From positions 4,284,501-4,348,500 of the forward strand of contig NZ_AP024154.1 in assembly GCF_015533855.1 (NCBI RefSeq): a stretch of DNA of 64,000 bases, given 5' to 3'. Every line of letters starts with the position of its first letter. The stretch's first letter is position 1. A program made the translations under genes and the position numbers. The notes under the pieces were generated by a model. The model saw only the letters and a program-made list of their open reading frames with translations. It had not been told where the DNA came from and searched no databases. The stretch comes from Echinicola sp. 20G. Its GTDB lineage: Bacteria > Bacteroidota > Bacteroidia > Cytophagales > Cyclobacteriaceae. Of this stretch, positions 1-9,597 are shown piece by piece.

Positions 1-590
1 AAATGATCATGAAGGTAAATGCCATTGACCTGAATAATTTCCTGTTTAAATTCCTGAATATCCTGACCTCCTTGCTGTACCCAAACTTGGTTCCAGTTAT
101 TCAAACTGTCCAAGAATAGTAATTCCAAGTAATCTGAAGCATCGGGGAGTTCTGCCTTTCCACCTGCTTGCCAAAAGAAACTGAGGTAAATGGATTGTTG
201 TGCTATAGCGTCAAGGCCATCCAGATTGATGAATTGAGAGCTTAACTGGTCAGTCACTCCGGATTGGGTAATATCCGTACTATAAGGTTGGCCATTGGCT
301 TTAACTCCATCCAGAAGCGCTACACCCAAACTAGGTGCGTTAATGCCTACATTCAGAGAAACATTGGTTCCTTGATTGATCCATTTTGCTGAATCCAAGC
401 TGCTGGATGAAAAGTCATCCCAAAAGGGCAAGGCCAATGTGTCTGCCATTAGCCTTGCTCTTTGCGTGTTATTTTTATTTTCAAAACCTGTATGATTTAC
501 AGGAAGCTGTATCAACTGTGCCTTTGATGGAAAATAGGTCAAAGTCAGCAGTAAAGAAAAAAGTAGAATTATATAAGTCTTTCTATTCAT
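1..590 (-). CDS. Secreted protein, N-terminal part only (runs off window)
   Basis: The frame stays open from an ATG at 588-590 to base 1, about 196 codons, so the gene continues beyond the window. The first ~24 residues form a signal peptide (MNRKTY, then a Leu-rich core, cleavage near SKA-Q). The mature start contains LALPFWDDFSS, then a segment with a predicted beta pattern and the motif GVALLDGVKANGQPYS. This arrangement occurs in large Bacteroidota cell-surface proteins that end in a T9SS or gliding-motility sorting domain; that end is not visible here. The ATG follows directly on the stop codon of the PASTA gene, so the two are almost surely cotranscribed. The function is unknown; surface or adhesion role is inference only. 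Confidence 0.75.
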   Translation of the reverse strand, partial: MNRKTYIILLFSLLLTLTYFPSKAQLIQLPVNHTGFENKNNTQRARLMADTLALPFWDDFSSSSLDSAKWINQGTNVSLNVGINAPSLGVALLDGVKANGQPYSTDITQSGVTDQLSSQFINLDGLDAIAQQSIYLSFFWQAGGKAELPDASDYLELLFLDSLNNWNQVWVQQGGQDIQEFKQEIIQVNGIYLHDH

Positions 591-1364
591 TTAAAAATTT
601 GTATCGACTCCCAGCTCAGACACCCATAAATCGATCAACTCACCTGTTTTTGCTTCAATACCAGATGGAGGCAATTGTTTAAGAATAGTACCTTTAGGAA
701 CGGTATCGGTGGTCACATAATTGATACGACCCAACCTTAAACCAGAGCCAACAATGGCAATTTCTGCTTCTTCTTCATCCATGCCTACTACATTTGGAAT
801 GGCCAGGCTTTGCTTGCCAAGTCCGTCACCAACGACCAAGTCTATTTGGGAACCTTTCGGGATCTCAAACCCTTCTTTGATCGATCTGCCTCTAAATTTT
901 TGTTCTAAAACAACATTATGTCCAATATCAGGTGTGTAAATGATTTCGCCCCTTACTAAACCATAATTGGCCAATACTTCTTGCGCATTTTTGATAGGAC
1001 TGTTAACCAAATTAGGCATTTTTATCAATGGTGCATTTTCAGCATTCAAGGTAATGTAGATTTTTCTATCCCTTTTGACCTTTGCACCAGGACGTGGATT
1101 CTGTTTAAGTACTGCCAAGGGTTGAGCATCTGCTACGAAACCACTGTCAGGAGTGATTTCATACCTTAAGTTACGTGCTTCCAAGTATTTTTCAATCTCG
1201 CTATAGTGGAAATTTTCCAGATCTGGTACAGTTACCGATTCTCCGTGGTTGGTATATCCAGGGAGATAAATCTGAAAGAATACGAATAGGACCGCAAACA
1301 ATAAGCCCAATATTAAGGCAATATGGACAATAACTTTCTTGGAACCTTCTTTAATAGTGCTCAT
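591..1364 (-). CDS. Membrane-anchored PASTA domain protein
   Basis: A 257-residue protein with a short cytoplasmic N-terminus, one membrane helix at about 11-31, and three extracytoplasmic PASTA repeats (about 44-108, 114-180 and 187-250), each opening with a VPxL or IPNVVG-type strand and followed by a helix. PASTA domains bind peptidoglycan or muropeptides, but here there is no kinase or transpeptidase domain attached, so a cell-wall binding or sensing role is inference. The ATG at 1362-1364 is preferred over a TTG two codons upstream. The stop codon touches the start of the next secreted protein gene, which suggests an operon. Architecture is common in Cytophagales, where the protein is usually left as 'PASTA domain-containing'. 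Confidence 0.9.
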   Translation of the reverse strand: MSTIKEGSKKVIVHIALILGLLFAVLFVFFQIYLPGYTNHGESVTVPDLENFHYSEIEKYLEARNLRYEITPDSGFVADAQPLAVLKQNPRPGAKVKRDRKIYITLNAENAPLIKMPNLVNSPIKNAQEVLANYGLVRGEIIYTPDIGHNVVLEQKFRGRSIKEGFEIPKGSQIDLVVGDGLGKQSLAIPNVVGMDEEEAEIAIVGSGLRLGRINYVTTDTVPKGTILKQLPPSGIEAKTGELIDLWVSELGVDTNF

Positions 1365-1522
1365 TGACAATTTACTTGGTTATATTTCCTTAGGTAAAGG
1401 TAATTTTAATTTTGGCTTCATGGAATGATTTTACCACAAATAATAGCGTGTAAAACTATAATAAGTGTGCCAAAAATTACTAAAAAGCGTTAAAGTTTCA
1501 TCTTTACATAAAAACTAAAATG

Positions 1523-4500
1523 CTACCGAATGATTAACCTTTTGGTAAGGGAAAGGTCATCACTTTGAATTTTGATGATGAATACTCCCTTGGCAAACAC
1601 TTCAGTGCTAAAGCTATAAGTCTGATTGAGTGTTCCTGGGTATATAACATCATGTACCATTTGGCCAGAAGAACTGATCACTTGGATGCGAACATCTTCG
1701 AAATCATCCAGGTTAAAAACAATGTTGAACAAATCCGTAGCTGGGTTAGGGTAGACCTTGGCATTGCCCAAGCCCGGGTTCACTGGTTCAGGATTGTTTT
1801 CAAGATAAAATTCAATATTGTCCAAATAAACCGGATTGGTTTCACTGTTTCCGTTTTCAACCACAAAGGCCAGTCTAACTTTTTCAAATCCAGAACCAGT
1901 GTAGTCAGAAAGATCAATAAACTCCCTTACAAACTCACTTGGTGTATTAGGGTTAACAGGCGCTTCACCATTTATGGTGTTGAGCTCCTCGCCGGTAAAA
2001 GAGGTCAATTCTTCTGTAAATGTGACACCACCGTCTTGGCTAAACAATACGGTCATTTGGGTGTTGCTGTCCACTCCACTAGCTGCACGATCAAAGAAGA
2101 CACTTGCCCGACTTGTACTGCTTAAATCCATCACAGGTGTCCCAATCCAATAAGAGTTTTCATTGGATTGCTCGCGAAGATTAGCCAGGTTATCCCCACT
2201 TTCACCAGTTTCTTTGGATACTAACTCCCAAGATGTTTCACCGCTTTCAGGGTTTACGCTTACCCAAGGACTTATGGAACTATTGTTGTCAAAGTTTTGC
2301 CTCCAAGGAATGGCTACTTCTGCATCATCTTGATAGTAGTAGCGTATCAAACTGCTTTGAGTATTTTGATTTTGGTCAAAGTTAGGTTGGAAAATAGTGT
2401 ATTGAACCCCGTTTAATCCATCTGTAAGTGCATTAGGAAGTTCTACAGTAATTGTTTCATTTGGATTTAAGGTGATGTCATCTGCGATCAAGGTGGATTG
2501 CTCCGAGCCATTAATTGTCCTATCCAAAAGGAAGGAATTAATCACCAGTGTGCCTGTGTTGGTTACATTCAACACTTCATTTTCCTGGCTGCCATCTGTA
2601 ATTGGTGAAGGGCTTAGTACTTCATCGATCTTAAAACCATAGCTGATTACTTGGTCGGTGTTGATCGCAATATCCTTGATGTATAAGTTGTTGCCGTAGC
2701 CGTTGACAGCGATAAAAGCAATTCTTATGTTTCCATAGTCAGCATATTCACTTAAGTCTACTACTTCAGTTCTAAAAGCGCTTTCCGAAGTCGGGATGAA
2801 TTCATTTGAAGTGGAAGAGGCTGTTTCCAAAGTCTCTTGAGACTTATCGTAAGGGGCATTCACTAAATCAAATGTATTGCCACAGTCAGTAGAAATGCCA
2901 ATGAGCAACCTGTCTTCCAGGCCATCTTCAGGATAGGTGGCATAAGCCATTTTGAAAGTTAGCTGGGCGTTAGGTGTGTTGGAAAGGTTTATTTGAGGAG
3001 TAATCAAATAATCCATTTCTCCATCAGTCTCATAATTGTAGAAATTGACTAGCAGCGCTTCTTGACTAGTTCCATCCAGCGTAAGCTGTTCCTGGTTCCA
3101 AGTAATTCCTTCATCATCATTCCTTACAGACCAAATACCATTAATGTCTCCTGATGAGTACGTATAAGGAAGTGCAAGATTTGGTTGAACGATAGGGGAG
3201 GAAGTTAATAGGTTATTTCCTGGATTCTCATCTGTTATGTTGTTGACTGAAATGACGTTGACCTCGAATTCATTACCATCATTTTGAATATCGATAGGAT
3301 CAAATGTAAAGGTAAAATCATCTCCTTGATCAAGGTCGAAAGTAAATGTCTTTTGCTCCATGACACTTCCATTGAGTGAGATGGCCACTACGGCGCTGGT
3401 CAAGGCAGTTGTACCGGCATTAAAAGCTTCCACTTGCGGGGTTACTGTATTGGAACAAATGTAATCTTGAGGTACGATGATTTTATCCAATGCCAAATCG
3501 AGTGCGAATACTTCAGGCTCTTGGGCAGCCCTACCATTTACCAATGAAACTCTTCTTGGGCTGTTGGCTAACACTACATCAAACCTTTCAAGTTGACCAG
3601 CTGTAAACAAGTTCATACATGCATCAGGCGTATAATCCATATAATTTTGGATCATGTCCCTTGAGCCGCAAGTTGTCCGAACAGTGCTGTTACAGGCATT
3701 GTTGGAGCTTTCCTGATTCGGAGTGTCATCTACAAAATCATCTACAGAACAATCTCCATCACCCCAAATGTGCCTAAGTCCAAAAAAGTGGCCTATTTCA
3801 TGTGTGGCTGTTCGTCCTAGTGATGAAGAAGAGGCATTTCCTCCAGAACCAAAATAGCGATAATCGATCGTGACACCGTCCGTTTCTTTGGAGCTGGGGG
3901 AGAAATTTAAACCATCTAAGTCCGATATAGGAAAAGACGCATAACCTATATAGGGGGATTGCATGGGTACCACCCACAGATTAAGGTAATCATTTGAATC
4001 CCAATAAGAAAAGGAGCTGACTAAGCTTGCGTCGCTTTGGCTATAAACCGCTTTGGTACCTTGAACTCTATTGATACCTGAAGTGGGGAGTCCCCTTGGG
4101 TCTTGTTTGGCTAAGACAAATTCAATTTGTGCATCTACAGCGACACCTTGAAACTCATCAGGCGTGTTGGCTGCGTCAGCATTTTGCCTTCTGAAGTCCT
4201 CATTTAGGATCCTGATTTGTGCTTCTATTTGTGACAGTGGAATATTGGCGCCATTGCCAATCGCTTCTCCATTGTGGATCACGTGAACAACTACTGGAAT
4301 TACCCTTACTTCATCCGCTGCTGTTCTTAAACTTAAGCTTTTTTTTCTGCTTTCAATCTTATCATTTATCCAAGACTCAAAGTATTCTTTTGAACCAAAC
4401 AAGCCCAATTCCTGAAGTTGCTGAGCTTCTACTAAGGGAGTAGCACACTTATCCCCGTTACTGCTGATGGTATTTTGGTTATAAAAATGAGGGGTGATAT

Positions 4501-4582
4501 TTTGGGCAAAAATGGGGGTGTTTAAAAATAAGAAAAAGGATAAAACCAACTTTATCCTTAAAATCAGTAATATCCTTTTCAT
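1523..4582 (-). CDS. Secreted M43-type zinc metalloprotease with T9SS sorting domain
   Basis: A 1019-residue protein. Residues 1-26 are a signal peptide ending IFA-Q. The catalytic domain (about 90-345) carries the extended zinc motif HEIGHFFGLRH near residue 260 and a downstream MDYTPDACMN Met-turn, as in cytophagalysin/pappalysin (MEROPS M43, metzincins). It is followed by two beta-rich modules of the 'choice-of-anchor J'/MAM-like type (about 470-650 and 755-935), and a C-terminal T9SS type A sorting domain from about 944 (KVYPNPATD... ending KRLIIR). The protein should therefore be exported by Sec, cross the outer membrane by T9SS, and be cell-bound or released. It lies 28 nt downstream of nfu on the same strand, so it may be read from the apbC promoter, although the functions are unrelated. 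Substrate unknown. Confidence 0.93.
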   Translation of the reverse strand: MKRILLILRIKLVLSFFLFLNTPIFAQNITPHFYNQNTISSNGDKCATPLVEAQQLQELGLFGSKEYFESWINDKIESRKKSLSLRTAADEVRVIPVVVHVIHNGEAIGNGANIPLSQIEAQIRILNEDFRRQNADAANTPDEFQGVAVDAQIEFVLAKQDPRGLPTSGINRVQGTKAVYSQSDASLVSSFSYWDSNDYLNLWVVPMQSPYIGYASFPISDLDGLNFSPSSKETDGVTIDYRYFGSGGNASSSSLGRTATHEIGHFFGLRHIWGDGDCSVDDFVDDTPNQESSNNACNSTVRTTCGSRDMIQNYMDYTPDACMNLFTAGQLERFDVVLANSPRRVSLVNGRAAQEPEVFALDLALDKIIVPQDYICSNTVTPQVEAFNAGTTALTSAVVAISLNGSVMEQKTFTFDLDQGDDFTFTFDPIDIQNDGNEFEVNVISVNNITDENPGNNLLTSSPIVQPNLALPYTYSSGDINGIWSVRNDDEGITWNQEQLTLDGTSQEALLVNFYNYETDGEMDYLITPQINLSNTPNAQLTFKMAYATYPEDGLEDRLLIGISTDCGNTFDLVNAPYDKSQETLETASSTSNEFIPTSESAFRTEVVDLSEYADYGNIRIAFIAVNGYGNNLYIKDIAINTDQVISYGFKIDEVLSPSPITDGSQENEVLNVTNTGTLVINSFLLDRTINGSEQSTLIADDITLNPNETITVELPNALTDGLNGVQYTIFQPNFDQNQNTQSSLIRYYYQDDAEVAIPWRQNFDNNSSISPWVSVNPESGETSWELVSKETGESGDNLANLREQSNENSYWIGTPVMDLSSTSRASVFFDRAASGVDSNTQMTVLFSQDGGVTFTEELTSFTGEELNTINGEAPVNPNTPSEFVREFIDLSDYTGSGFEKVRLAFVVENGNSETNPVYLDNIEFYLENNPEPVNPGLGNAKVYPNPATDLFNIVFNLDDFEDVRIQVISSSGQMVHDVIYPGTLNQTYSFSTEVFAKGVFIIKIQSDDLSLTKRLIIR

Positions 4583-4610
4583 TAACTCTTTCTTAAAAAT
4601 CGCTTTTCAT

Positions 4611-4862
4611 TTACTCTGAAACAGAAATGTTGATGGCTTCCACCTTTGTGATTTCAGGAATGGCTTTTTTTACCGCTTCCTCAACACCGGCTTTCAAGGT
4701 CATGGTGGACATTGGACATGAGCTGCATGTACCAGTTAGCTCCAATTGTAATACCATTTCCTCTGTAAGTCCCACAATTTTCACATTGCCACCATCAGCC
4801 TCCAAATAAGGACGAATTGAATCCAATGCTGTTTCTATTTTTCCTATCAGTTCAGTTTCCAT
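4611..4862 (-). CDS. NifU C-terminal (Nfu-type) Fe-S scaffold/carrier
   Basis: An 83-residue stand-alone Nfu domain. The conserved core LEADGGNVKIVG and the cluster-binding pair Cys46/Cys49 (TCSSCPMS) are both present, as in bacterial and plastid Nfu proteins, which hold and transfer [4Fe-4S] clusters to apo-enzymes. The length is what is expected for the domain alone; there is no N-terminal A-type domain as in NfuA of Escherichia coli. The gene starts 10 nt after the stop of apbC/mrp, and the pair is a common bacteroidetal arrangement, consistent with joint Fe-S cluster delivery in the cytoplasm. Confidence 0.92.
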   Translation of the reverse strand: METELIGKIETALDSIRPYLEADGGNVKIVGLTEEMVLQLELTGTCSSCPMSTMTLKAGVEEAVKKAIPEITKVEAINISVSE

Positions 4863-4872
4863 TTTATTATAT

Positions 4873-5967
4873 CTAGGTATTAACCTGTACTATTTTGGTT
4901 TTATTTCTTTCTGCATTCCTAATGGCCACTTGTCTGGCTACTGTTTCAGCTAACTCGGTAAATGCCTTTTGGGTGACACCTTCCTTCAACACAGCAGGGT
5001 AGCCACTGTCCCCACTCTCTCTAATGCTTTGAACAATAGGGATTTCCCCAAGGAAAGGCACTTCGAATTTTTTAGCTAGTCGCTGACCACCTTCTTTGCC
5101 GAATAAATAGTACTTATTGTCCGGCAATTCTTCTGGTGTAAAATAAGCCATATTTTCCACAACACCTAAAACGGGAACATTTATTTGGGGCTGCTTAAAC
5201 ATGGACAAACCCTTGGTAGCATCTGCTAGTGCCACTTTCTGCGGGGTAGTAACGATTACTGCACCAGTTACTGGTACTGTTTGAACCATAGTGAGATGAA
5301 TGTCGGAAGTGCCCGGTGGCAGATCGATCAATAGGTAATCCAATTCACCCCATTCAACATCTGCAATAAATTGCTTTAACGCTGAGCTGGCCATTGGGCC
5401 TCTCCAGACTACTGCACTGTCTGCAGGGGTCAAGAAGCCGATAGACATTAATTTTACACCATATTGTTCTATAGGAATGATGATATTCTTCCCGTTTTCC
5501 TGTTTTACAGCGGGTTGTTCGCCTTCCACATTGAACATGGTAGGAACTGAAGGCCCTGAAATATCTGCATCGACCAAGCCTACCTTGGCACCAGTAGCTG
5601 CCAAGGCCACTGCCAAATTGGAAGAACAAGTTGATTTACCCACACCGCCTTTACCAGAAGCGACAGCAATAATGTTTTTTACTTTTGGCAACAATGGCGC
5701 ATTGTCCCTGATCGTGGTCACATTGGAAGTCATGAAAATATCTAGTTCAATAGCTTCACCAAATTCCTTCTCCAATGCTTTCACACACTTACTTTTGATC
5801 AATTCCTTGAGAGGGCAAGCAGGGGTGGTAAGTACTACTTTAAAACTTAATTTATCACCCTCAATCACAATGTCCTGGATCATACCCAGTGTTACCAAAT
5901 CTTTTTTCAGATCAGGGTCATCTACTGTGGAGAGGGCTTTAAGTACCTTTTCTTTACTTATAATCAT
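4873..5967 (-). CDS. apbC: Mrp/ApbC-family ATP-binding Fe-S cluster carrier
   Basis: A 364-residue cytoplasmic protein. An N-terminal MIP18/DUF59 domain (about 3-80) precedes a ParA/MinD-like P-loop ATPase with the deviant Walker A GKGGVGKST at 105-113 and the switch motif LPPGTSD. The family binds and transfers [4Fe-4S] clusters. The usual CPxC cluster-bridging motif near the C-terminus is not there: the equivalent stretch reads ENMAYFTPEELPDNKY. My impression is that this replacement is usual in Bacteroidota Mrp proteins, so cluster handling may rely on a partner, and the next gene is Nfu. The ATG at 5965-5967 leaves a 239-nt divergent spacer to dnaG. Confidence 0.93.
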   Translation of the reverse strand: MIISKEKVLKALSTVDDPDLKKDLVTLGMIQDIVIEGDKLSFKVVLTTPACPLKELIKSKCVKALEKEFGEAIELDIFMTSNVTTIRDNAPLLPKVKNIIAVASGKGGVGKSTCSSNLAVALAATGAKVGLVDADISGPSVPTMFNVEGEQPAVKQENGKNIIIPIEQYGVKLMSIGFLTPADSAVVWRGPMASSALKQFIADVEWGELDYLLIDLPPGTSDIHLTMVQTVPVTGAVIVTTPQKVALADATKGLSMFKQPQINVPVLGVVENMAYFTPEELPDNKYYLFGKEGGQRLAKKFEVPFLGEIPIVQSIRESGDSGYPAVLKEGVTQKAFTELAETVARQVAIRNAERNKTKIVQVNT

Positions 5968-6179
5968 TACGTAGGGTAAATTTTGCGCAATTTAGTGCTT
6001 AATAATCCTTTTTAAAACTGTTGAACCTAATATCTATGTTTTGACTTCATTGATTTAATCGATGATCATTAGGTGATCGGGCTTTTGCCCTTTTAATTTT
6101 TAACACTATAACCCTTTACTTTAAGGAATAGTTTCTATTATGCGCATCGTTTGGGAAGTCTATTTTCATAATACTTTTT

Positions 6180-6187
6180 TATCTTTG
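6180..6187 (+). promoter_or_regulatory. Putative -7 element of dnaG promoter (TATCTTTG)
   Basis: The sequence matches the Bacteroidota -7 consensus TAnnTTTG exactly and lies 19 nt before the dnaG ATG. The nearest upstream TTTG (6150-6153) is 26 nt away, slightly too far for a standard -33 element, so only the -7 box is well supported. Confidence 0.5.
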
Positions 6188-6206
6188 GACTTATTCCCAA
6201 TGCAGC

Positions 6207-8168
6207 ATGTCATTAAGTAATATTACAACAGAAAAAGTCAAGGATAGGGCGGATATTGAAGAGGTGGTCAATGACTATGTGCCTCTAAAGAAGAAGGGAC
6301 AGAACCTTTGGGCCTGTTGTCCATTTCATAATGAAAAATCTCCATCATTTTCCGTTTCTCCAGCCAAGCAGATTTATAAATGCTTTGGTTGCGGGGCTTC
6401 TGGTGATGCCATTCAGTTTGTCATGGAAGTGGAAGGTATTGGCTTTAATGAGGCTATCAAACAGTTGGCGCATAAATATGGCATTGAAGTAGAAGAGGAC
6501 CATACTGCGACTCCAGAGGAAGTTCAAGCGTACAACGAAAGGGAGAGTTTATACATTGTCCAGGCTTTTGCAAGAGATTTGTTCCATAAAAACTTATTGG
6601 AAACAGATGAGGGCAAGTCTATAGGTTTAAGTTACTTCAAGGAGCGAGGCTTTAATCAAGCCACCATTGAAAAGTTTGACTTAGGATATGCCATGGATAG
6701 TTGGGATACCTTGCACAAATCAGCGACAAAAGCAGGTCATTCCGAAGATATTTTGCTTAAGGGAGGACTGATCCTCCAAAAAGAAGGAGATCCAAGCCGG
6801 AAGTACGACCGGTTTCGAGGAAGGGTGGTTTTTACTATCCATAACCTCGCAGGAAAGCCCATTGCTTTTGGAGCAAGGATACTCACCAATGACAAAAAGC
6901 AGCCCAAGTATATTAACTCGCCCGAAACGGCTGTTTACCATAAGAGTGATGTGCTCTATGGGATGTACCAAGCCAAACAAGCCATTCGGAGCAAGGACAA
7001 TTGCTATTTGGTGGAAGGGTATACCGATGTGGTCTCGATGCATCTTTCTGGAATAGAAAACGTAGTTGCATCTTCGGGTACCTCATTGACAGAAAATCAG
7101 ATCAAGCTGATCAAGCGGTTTACCGATAATGTGACGGTACTTTATGATGGTGATGCTGCTGGTATCAAGGCTTCCTTGAGAGGTATTGATATGTTGTTGG
7201 AAGGAGGGTTGAATGTCAAAGCAGTCGTATTCCCTGATGGGGATGATCCTGACAGTTATTCCAGAAAAGTGGGCTCAGAAGCTTTTCAAACTTATTTGAG
7301 TGAGCATGCCCGGGATTTTATAGAGTTTAAAATTCAGCTGTATGAAGAGGAAGCGAAGCATGACCCGATTAAAAGGGCAGATACAGTTAGGCAGGTGGTG
7401 CAGAGTGTTTCCAAGATTCCTGACCCAATTACCCGTGCAGTTTATGTAAAGGAATCTGCCAAGCTGCTCCAAATGGAGGAAGAAATAGTATTGGCTGAGC
7501 TCAATAAGATTCTTCTGAAAGGACAAAAAGAGGCCTATGCAAAGCCTAAGGATAAATTTTCTCCAGGCCCACCTCCTCCAGATGCGGATACTCCGTTTGA
7601 AGCTTTTCTTCCAGAGGAAAAACCAAAACTCTCCGCCAAGGATGTTCTGGCGGGTCAAGAAAGGGAAATGCTGAGACTTTTAGTTACCTATGGTTTTGAA
7701 AAAATATCCGAAGACCTCCATGTGTGTGAATACCTTATCCAAGAGACAGGGGATTTGGAGTTTCAGACACCTTTGTATCAAAAGATCCTTATCGAGTATA
7801 AAAGGGCCTTACGAAAAGGTGTTTTACCCAATGCGGATTACTTTATTAAGTTAGATGACAGTGAAGTAAAATCTGAGGTGATCAATATGATATCCAATCG
7901 ACATGAAATGTCCGACAACTGGCAACTCAAGCATTTGATATATACTAATAGGGAATCTGATGATTTGTCCAAAACCACTTTCAACGAGATTCATCGCTTA
8001 AAGAGAAGGGTCTTGGAAAAAATGGTGGATGAAACCATTCAAAAAATACGGGTTGCTGAAGAAAATGGAAATATTGATGAAGTGTCAGACTTTCAAATGG
8101 TTCTGATGGCATTGAACGAATCATTGAAAGAAATCAATAAGCAACTTGGAACCGTAAAGTCCAGATAG
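6207..8168 (+). CDS. dnaG: DNA primase
   Basis: A 653-residue primase that makes RNA primers for the replisome. The N-terminal CHC2 zinc-binding domain has ligands Cys38, His41, Cys59 and Cys62 (CCPFHNEKSPSF ... YKCFGCG). The catalytic core with TOPRIM motifs follows: EGYTDVVSM near 270 and LYDGDAAG near 313. The remainder (from about 440) is the divergent helicase-interaction region, with a proline-rich linker (PGPPPPDAD) before it. Length fits the family. The gene is divergent from apbC and is followed 83 nt later by ribBA on the same strand. The ATG at 6207 is the first in frame and leaves an intact zinc domain. Confidence 0.97.
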   Translation: MSLSNITTEKVKDRADIEEVVNDYVPLKKKGQNLWACCPFHNEKSPSFSVSPAKQIYKCFGCGASGDAIQFVMEVEGIGFNEAIKQLAHKYGIEVEEDHTATPEEVQAYNERESLYIVQAFARDLFHKNLLETDEGKSIGLSYFKERGFNQATIEKFDLGYAMDSWDTLHKSATKAGHSEDILLKGGLILQKEGDPSRKYDRFRGRVVFTIHNLAGKPIAFGARILTNDKKQPKYINSPETAVYHKSDVLYGMYQAKQAIRSKDNCYLVEGYTDVVSMHLSGIENVVASSGTSLTENQIKLIKRFTDNVTVLYDGDAAGIKASLRGIDMLLEGGLNVKAVVFPDGDDPDSYSRKVGSEAFQTYLSEHARDFIEFKIQLYEEEAKHDPIKRADTVRQVVQSVSKIPDPITRAVYVKESAKLLQMEEEIVLAELNKILLKGQKEAYAKPKDKFSPGPPPPDADTPFEAFLPEEKPKLSAKDVLAGQEREMLRLLVTYGFEKISEDLHVCEYLIQETGDLEFQTPLYQKILIEYKRALRKGVLPNADYFIKLDDSEVKSEVINMISNRHEMSDNWQLKHLIYTNRESDDLSKTTFNEIHRLKRRVLEKMVDETIQKIRVAEENGNIDEVSDFQMVLMALNESLKEINKQLGTVKSR

Positions 8169-8213
8169 ACCAAACTAAATACCGTCTTTCTCGGTTTAAG
8201 ACAATAAAGAGTG

Positions 8214-8221
8214 TAATTTTG
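8214..8221 (+). promoter_or_regulatory. Putative -7 element of ribBA promoter (TAATTTTG)
   Basis: An exact TAnnTTTG match 30 nt before the ribBA ATG, inside the 83-nt dnaG-ribBA spacer. A TTTC at 8187-8190 is the only weak -33 candidate. No FMN riboswitch core is visible in this spacer. Confidence 0.5.
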
Positions 8222-8251
8222 CACACTAAATTGACCATTCAATAAAATACT

Positions 8252-9487
8252 ATGGCTGAAGAAATTAAATTAGATTCCATCGAAGAGGCAATTGAAGCGA
8301 TAAAAGCTGGTGAAGTGGTCATTGTGGTAGATGATGAGGATCGTGAAAATGAAGGAGATTTTGTATGTGCAGCTGAAAAGGTAACGCCGGAGATTGTCAA
8401 TTTTATGGCAACTCACGGTCGGGGTTTGATTTGTGCACCAATTATAGAAGACCGTTGTGAGGAGTTGGGTTTGGAGTTGATGGTTGGCAGGAATACAGCA
8501 GCTTATGAAACGCCATTTACTGTTTCTGTTGATTTGATCGGGCATGGTTGTACGACCGGAATTTCAGCTAGTGACAGAGCCAAAACGATCAAAGCACTAA
8601 TTGATGATAACATTCATCCTGATGAACTGGGAAAGCCAGGGCATATTTTTCCTCTAAAGGCCAAAAGGGGAGGTGTGCTAAGAAGAACAGGTCATACCGA
8701 AGCAGCTATTGACTTGGCCAGGCTGGCTGGTTTGTATCCTGCTGGTGTTTTGGTAGAAATCATGAACGAAGATGGCACCATGGCTAGGGTTCCGGATTTG
8801 ATTGAAGTAGCAAAGAGATTCAACTTGAAGTTTGTGAGCATCAAGGATCTCATTGCATACAGGCTTAAAAACGAATCATTGATCAAGCGGGAAATAGGTG
8901 TGGACATGCCTACGGAATGGGGTGATTTTGATTTGGTTGCCTTTAGACAAACCAATACTGATGAAATCCACATGGCCCTGATCAAAGGTGAGTGGACGGA
9001 AGGAGAGCCGATTTTGGTAAGGGTACATTCTTCTTGTGTGACTGGTGATATATTTGGATCTTGTAGGTGTGATTGTGGTCCTCAACTGCATAGTGCCATG
9101 GAAATGGTCAATAAAGCAGGCAAAGGAATTGTGTTATACATGAACCAAGAAGGCAGAGGAATTGGTCTGATCAATAAGCTCAAAGCTTATAAACTGCAGG
9201 AGGAAGGAATGGATACCGTTCAAGCTAATCTTGCTTTAGGTTTCCCAATGGATAAAAGAGACTACGGTGTTGGGGCACAGATTCTGAGGGATTTGGGTGT
9301 TTCCAAAATTAAGTTGATCACTAATAATCCAACCAAACGTGCAGGTTTACTGGGGTATGGCTTGGAGATCGTAGATACCGTAGCGCTGGAGATCAGTCCA
9401 AACAGTCATAATGAGAAATACCTCACCACCAAAAGGGACAAAATGGGTCACCAGATTCTCAAAAAAGAGATCAATAAGATGAAATAA
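8252..9487 (+). CDS. ribBA: Bifunctional DHBP synthase / GTP cyclohydrolase II
   Basis: A 411-residue fusion that supplies both precursors of riboflavin. The N-terminal half (about 5-205) is 3,4-dihydroxy-2-butanone-4-phosphate synthase, acting on ribulose 5-phosphate, with [11 protein letters not shown] and [15 protein letters not shown]. The C-terminal half is GTP cyclohydrolase II, with the zinc cysteines in [17 protein letters not shown], the catalytic segment NQEGRGIGL and TNNPTK. Both active sites look complete, so both reactions should occur. The partners ribH, ribE and ribD are not in the window. A strong terminator follows directly. Confidence 0.97.
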   Translation: MAEEIKLDSIEEAIEAIKAGEVVIVVDDEDRENEGDFVCAAEKVTPEIVNFMATHGRGLICAPIIEDRCEELGLELMVGRNTAAYETPFTVSVDLIGHGCTTGISASDRAKTIKALIDDNIHPDELGKPGHIFPLKAKRGGVLRRTGHTEAAIDLARLAGLYPAGVLVEIMNEDGTMARVPDLIEVAKRFNLKFVSIKDLIAYRLKNESLIKREIGVDMPTEWGDFDLVAFRQTNTDEIHMALIKGEWTEGEPILVRVHSSCVTGDIFGSCRCDCGPQLHSAMEMVNKAGKGIVLYMNQEGRGIGLINKLKAYKLQEEGMDTVQANLALGFPMDKRDYGVGAQILRDLGVSKIKLITNNPTKRAGLLGYGLEIVDTVALEISPNSHNEKYLTTKRDKMGHQILKKEINKMK

Positions 9488-9489
9488 AC

Positions 9490-9520
9490 AAAGAGCCCTG
9501 AAAAAAACAGGGCTCTTTTA
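9490..9520 (+). terminator. Rho-independent terminator after ribBA
   Basis: A perfect 10-bp stem (AAGAGCCCTG with CAGGGCTCTT, 9491-9500 and 9508-9517) with an A7 loop and a short T run, starting 3 nt after the ribBA stop. Confidence 0.9.
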
Positions 9521-9597
9521 GTATAAATTGAGCCATTTCGACTAACTAATCCGTCATTAATTTCGTTAGTCTAAATAGAATCAATGCCTTAATCGTC

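Noticed and set aside
1365..1370. TTG start two codons before the PASTA ATG
   Set aside because: The ATG is immediately downstream and gives the same domain content; ATG is favoured.
1565..2125. A 186-codon plus-strand frame opposite the metalloprotease gene
   Set aside because: It is fully antisense to a conserved T9SS protein and has no motif; likewise other long antisense frames in dnaG, gyrA and hrpB.
6079..6097. GGGC-TTTT-GCCC hairpin with T run in the apbC-dnaG spacer
   Set aside because: Only four base pairs, in a divergent promoter region where no terminator is needed; an attenuator cannot be supported.
8169..8251. FMN riboswitch before ribBA
   Set aside because: The spacer is only 83 nt and has none of the conserved AGGGNNNGGTGAAATTCC-type core.
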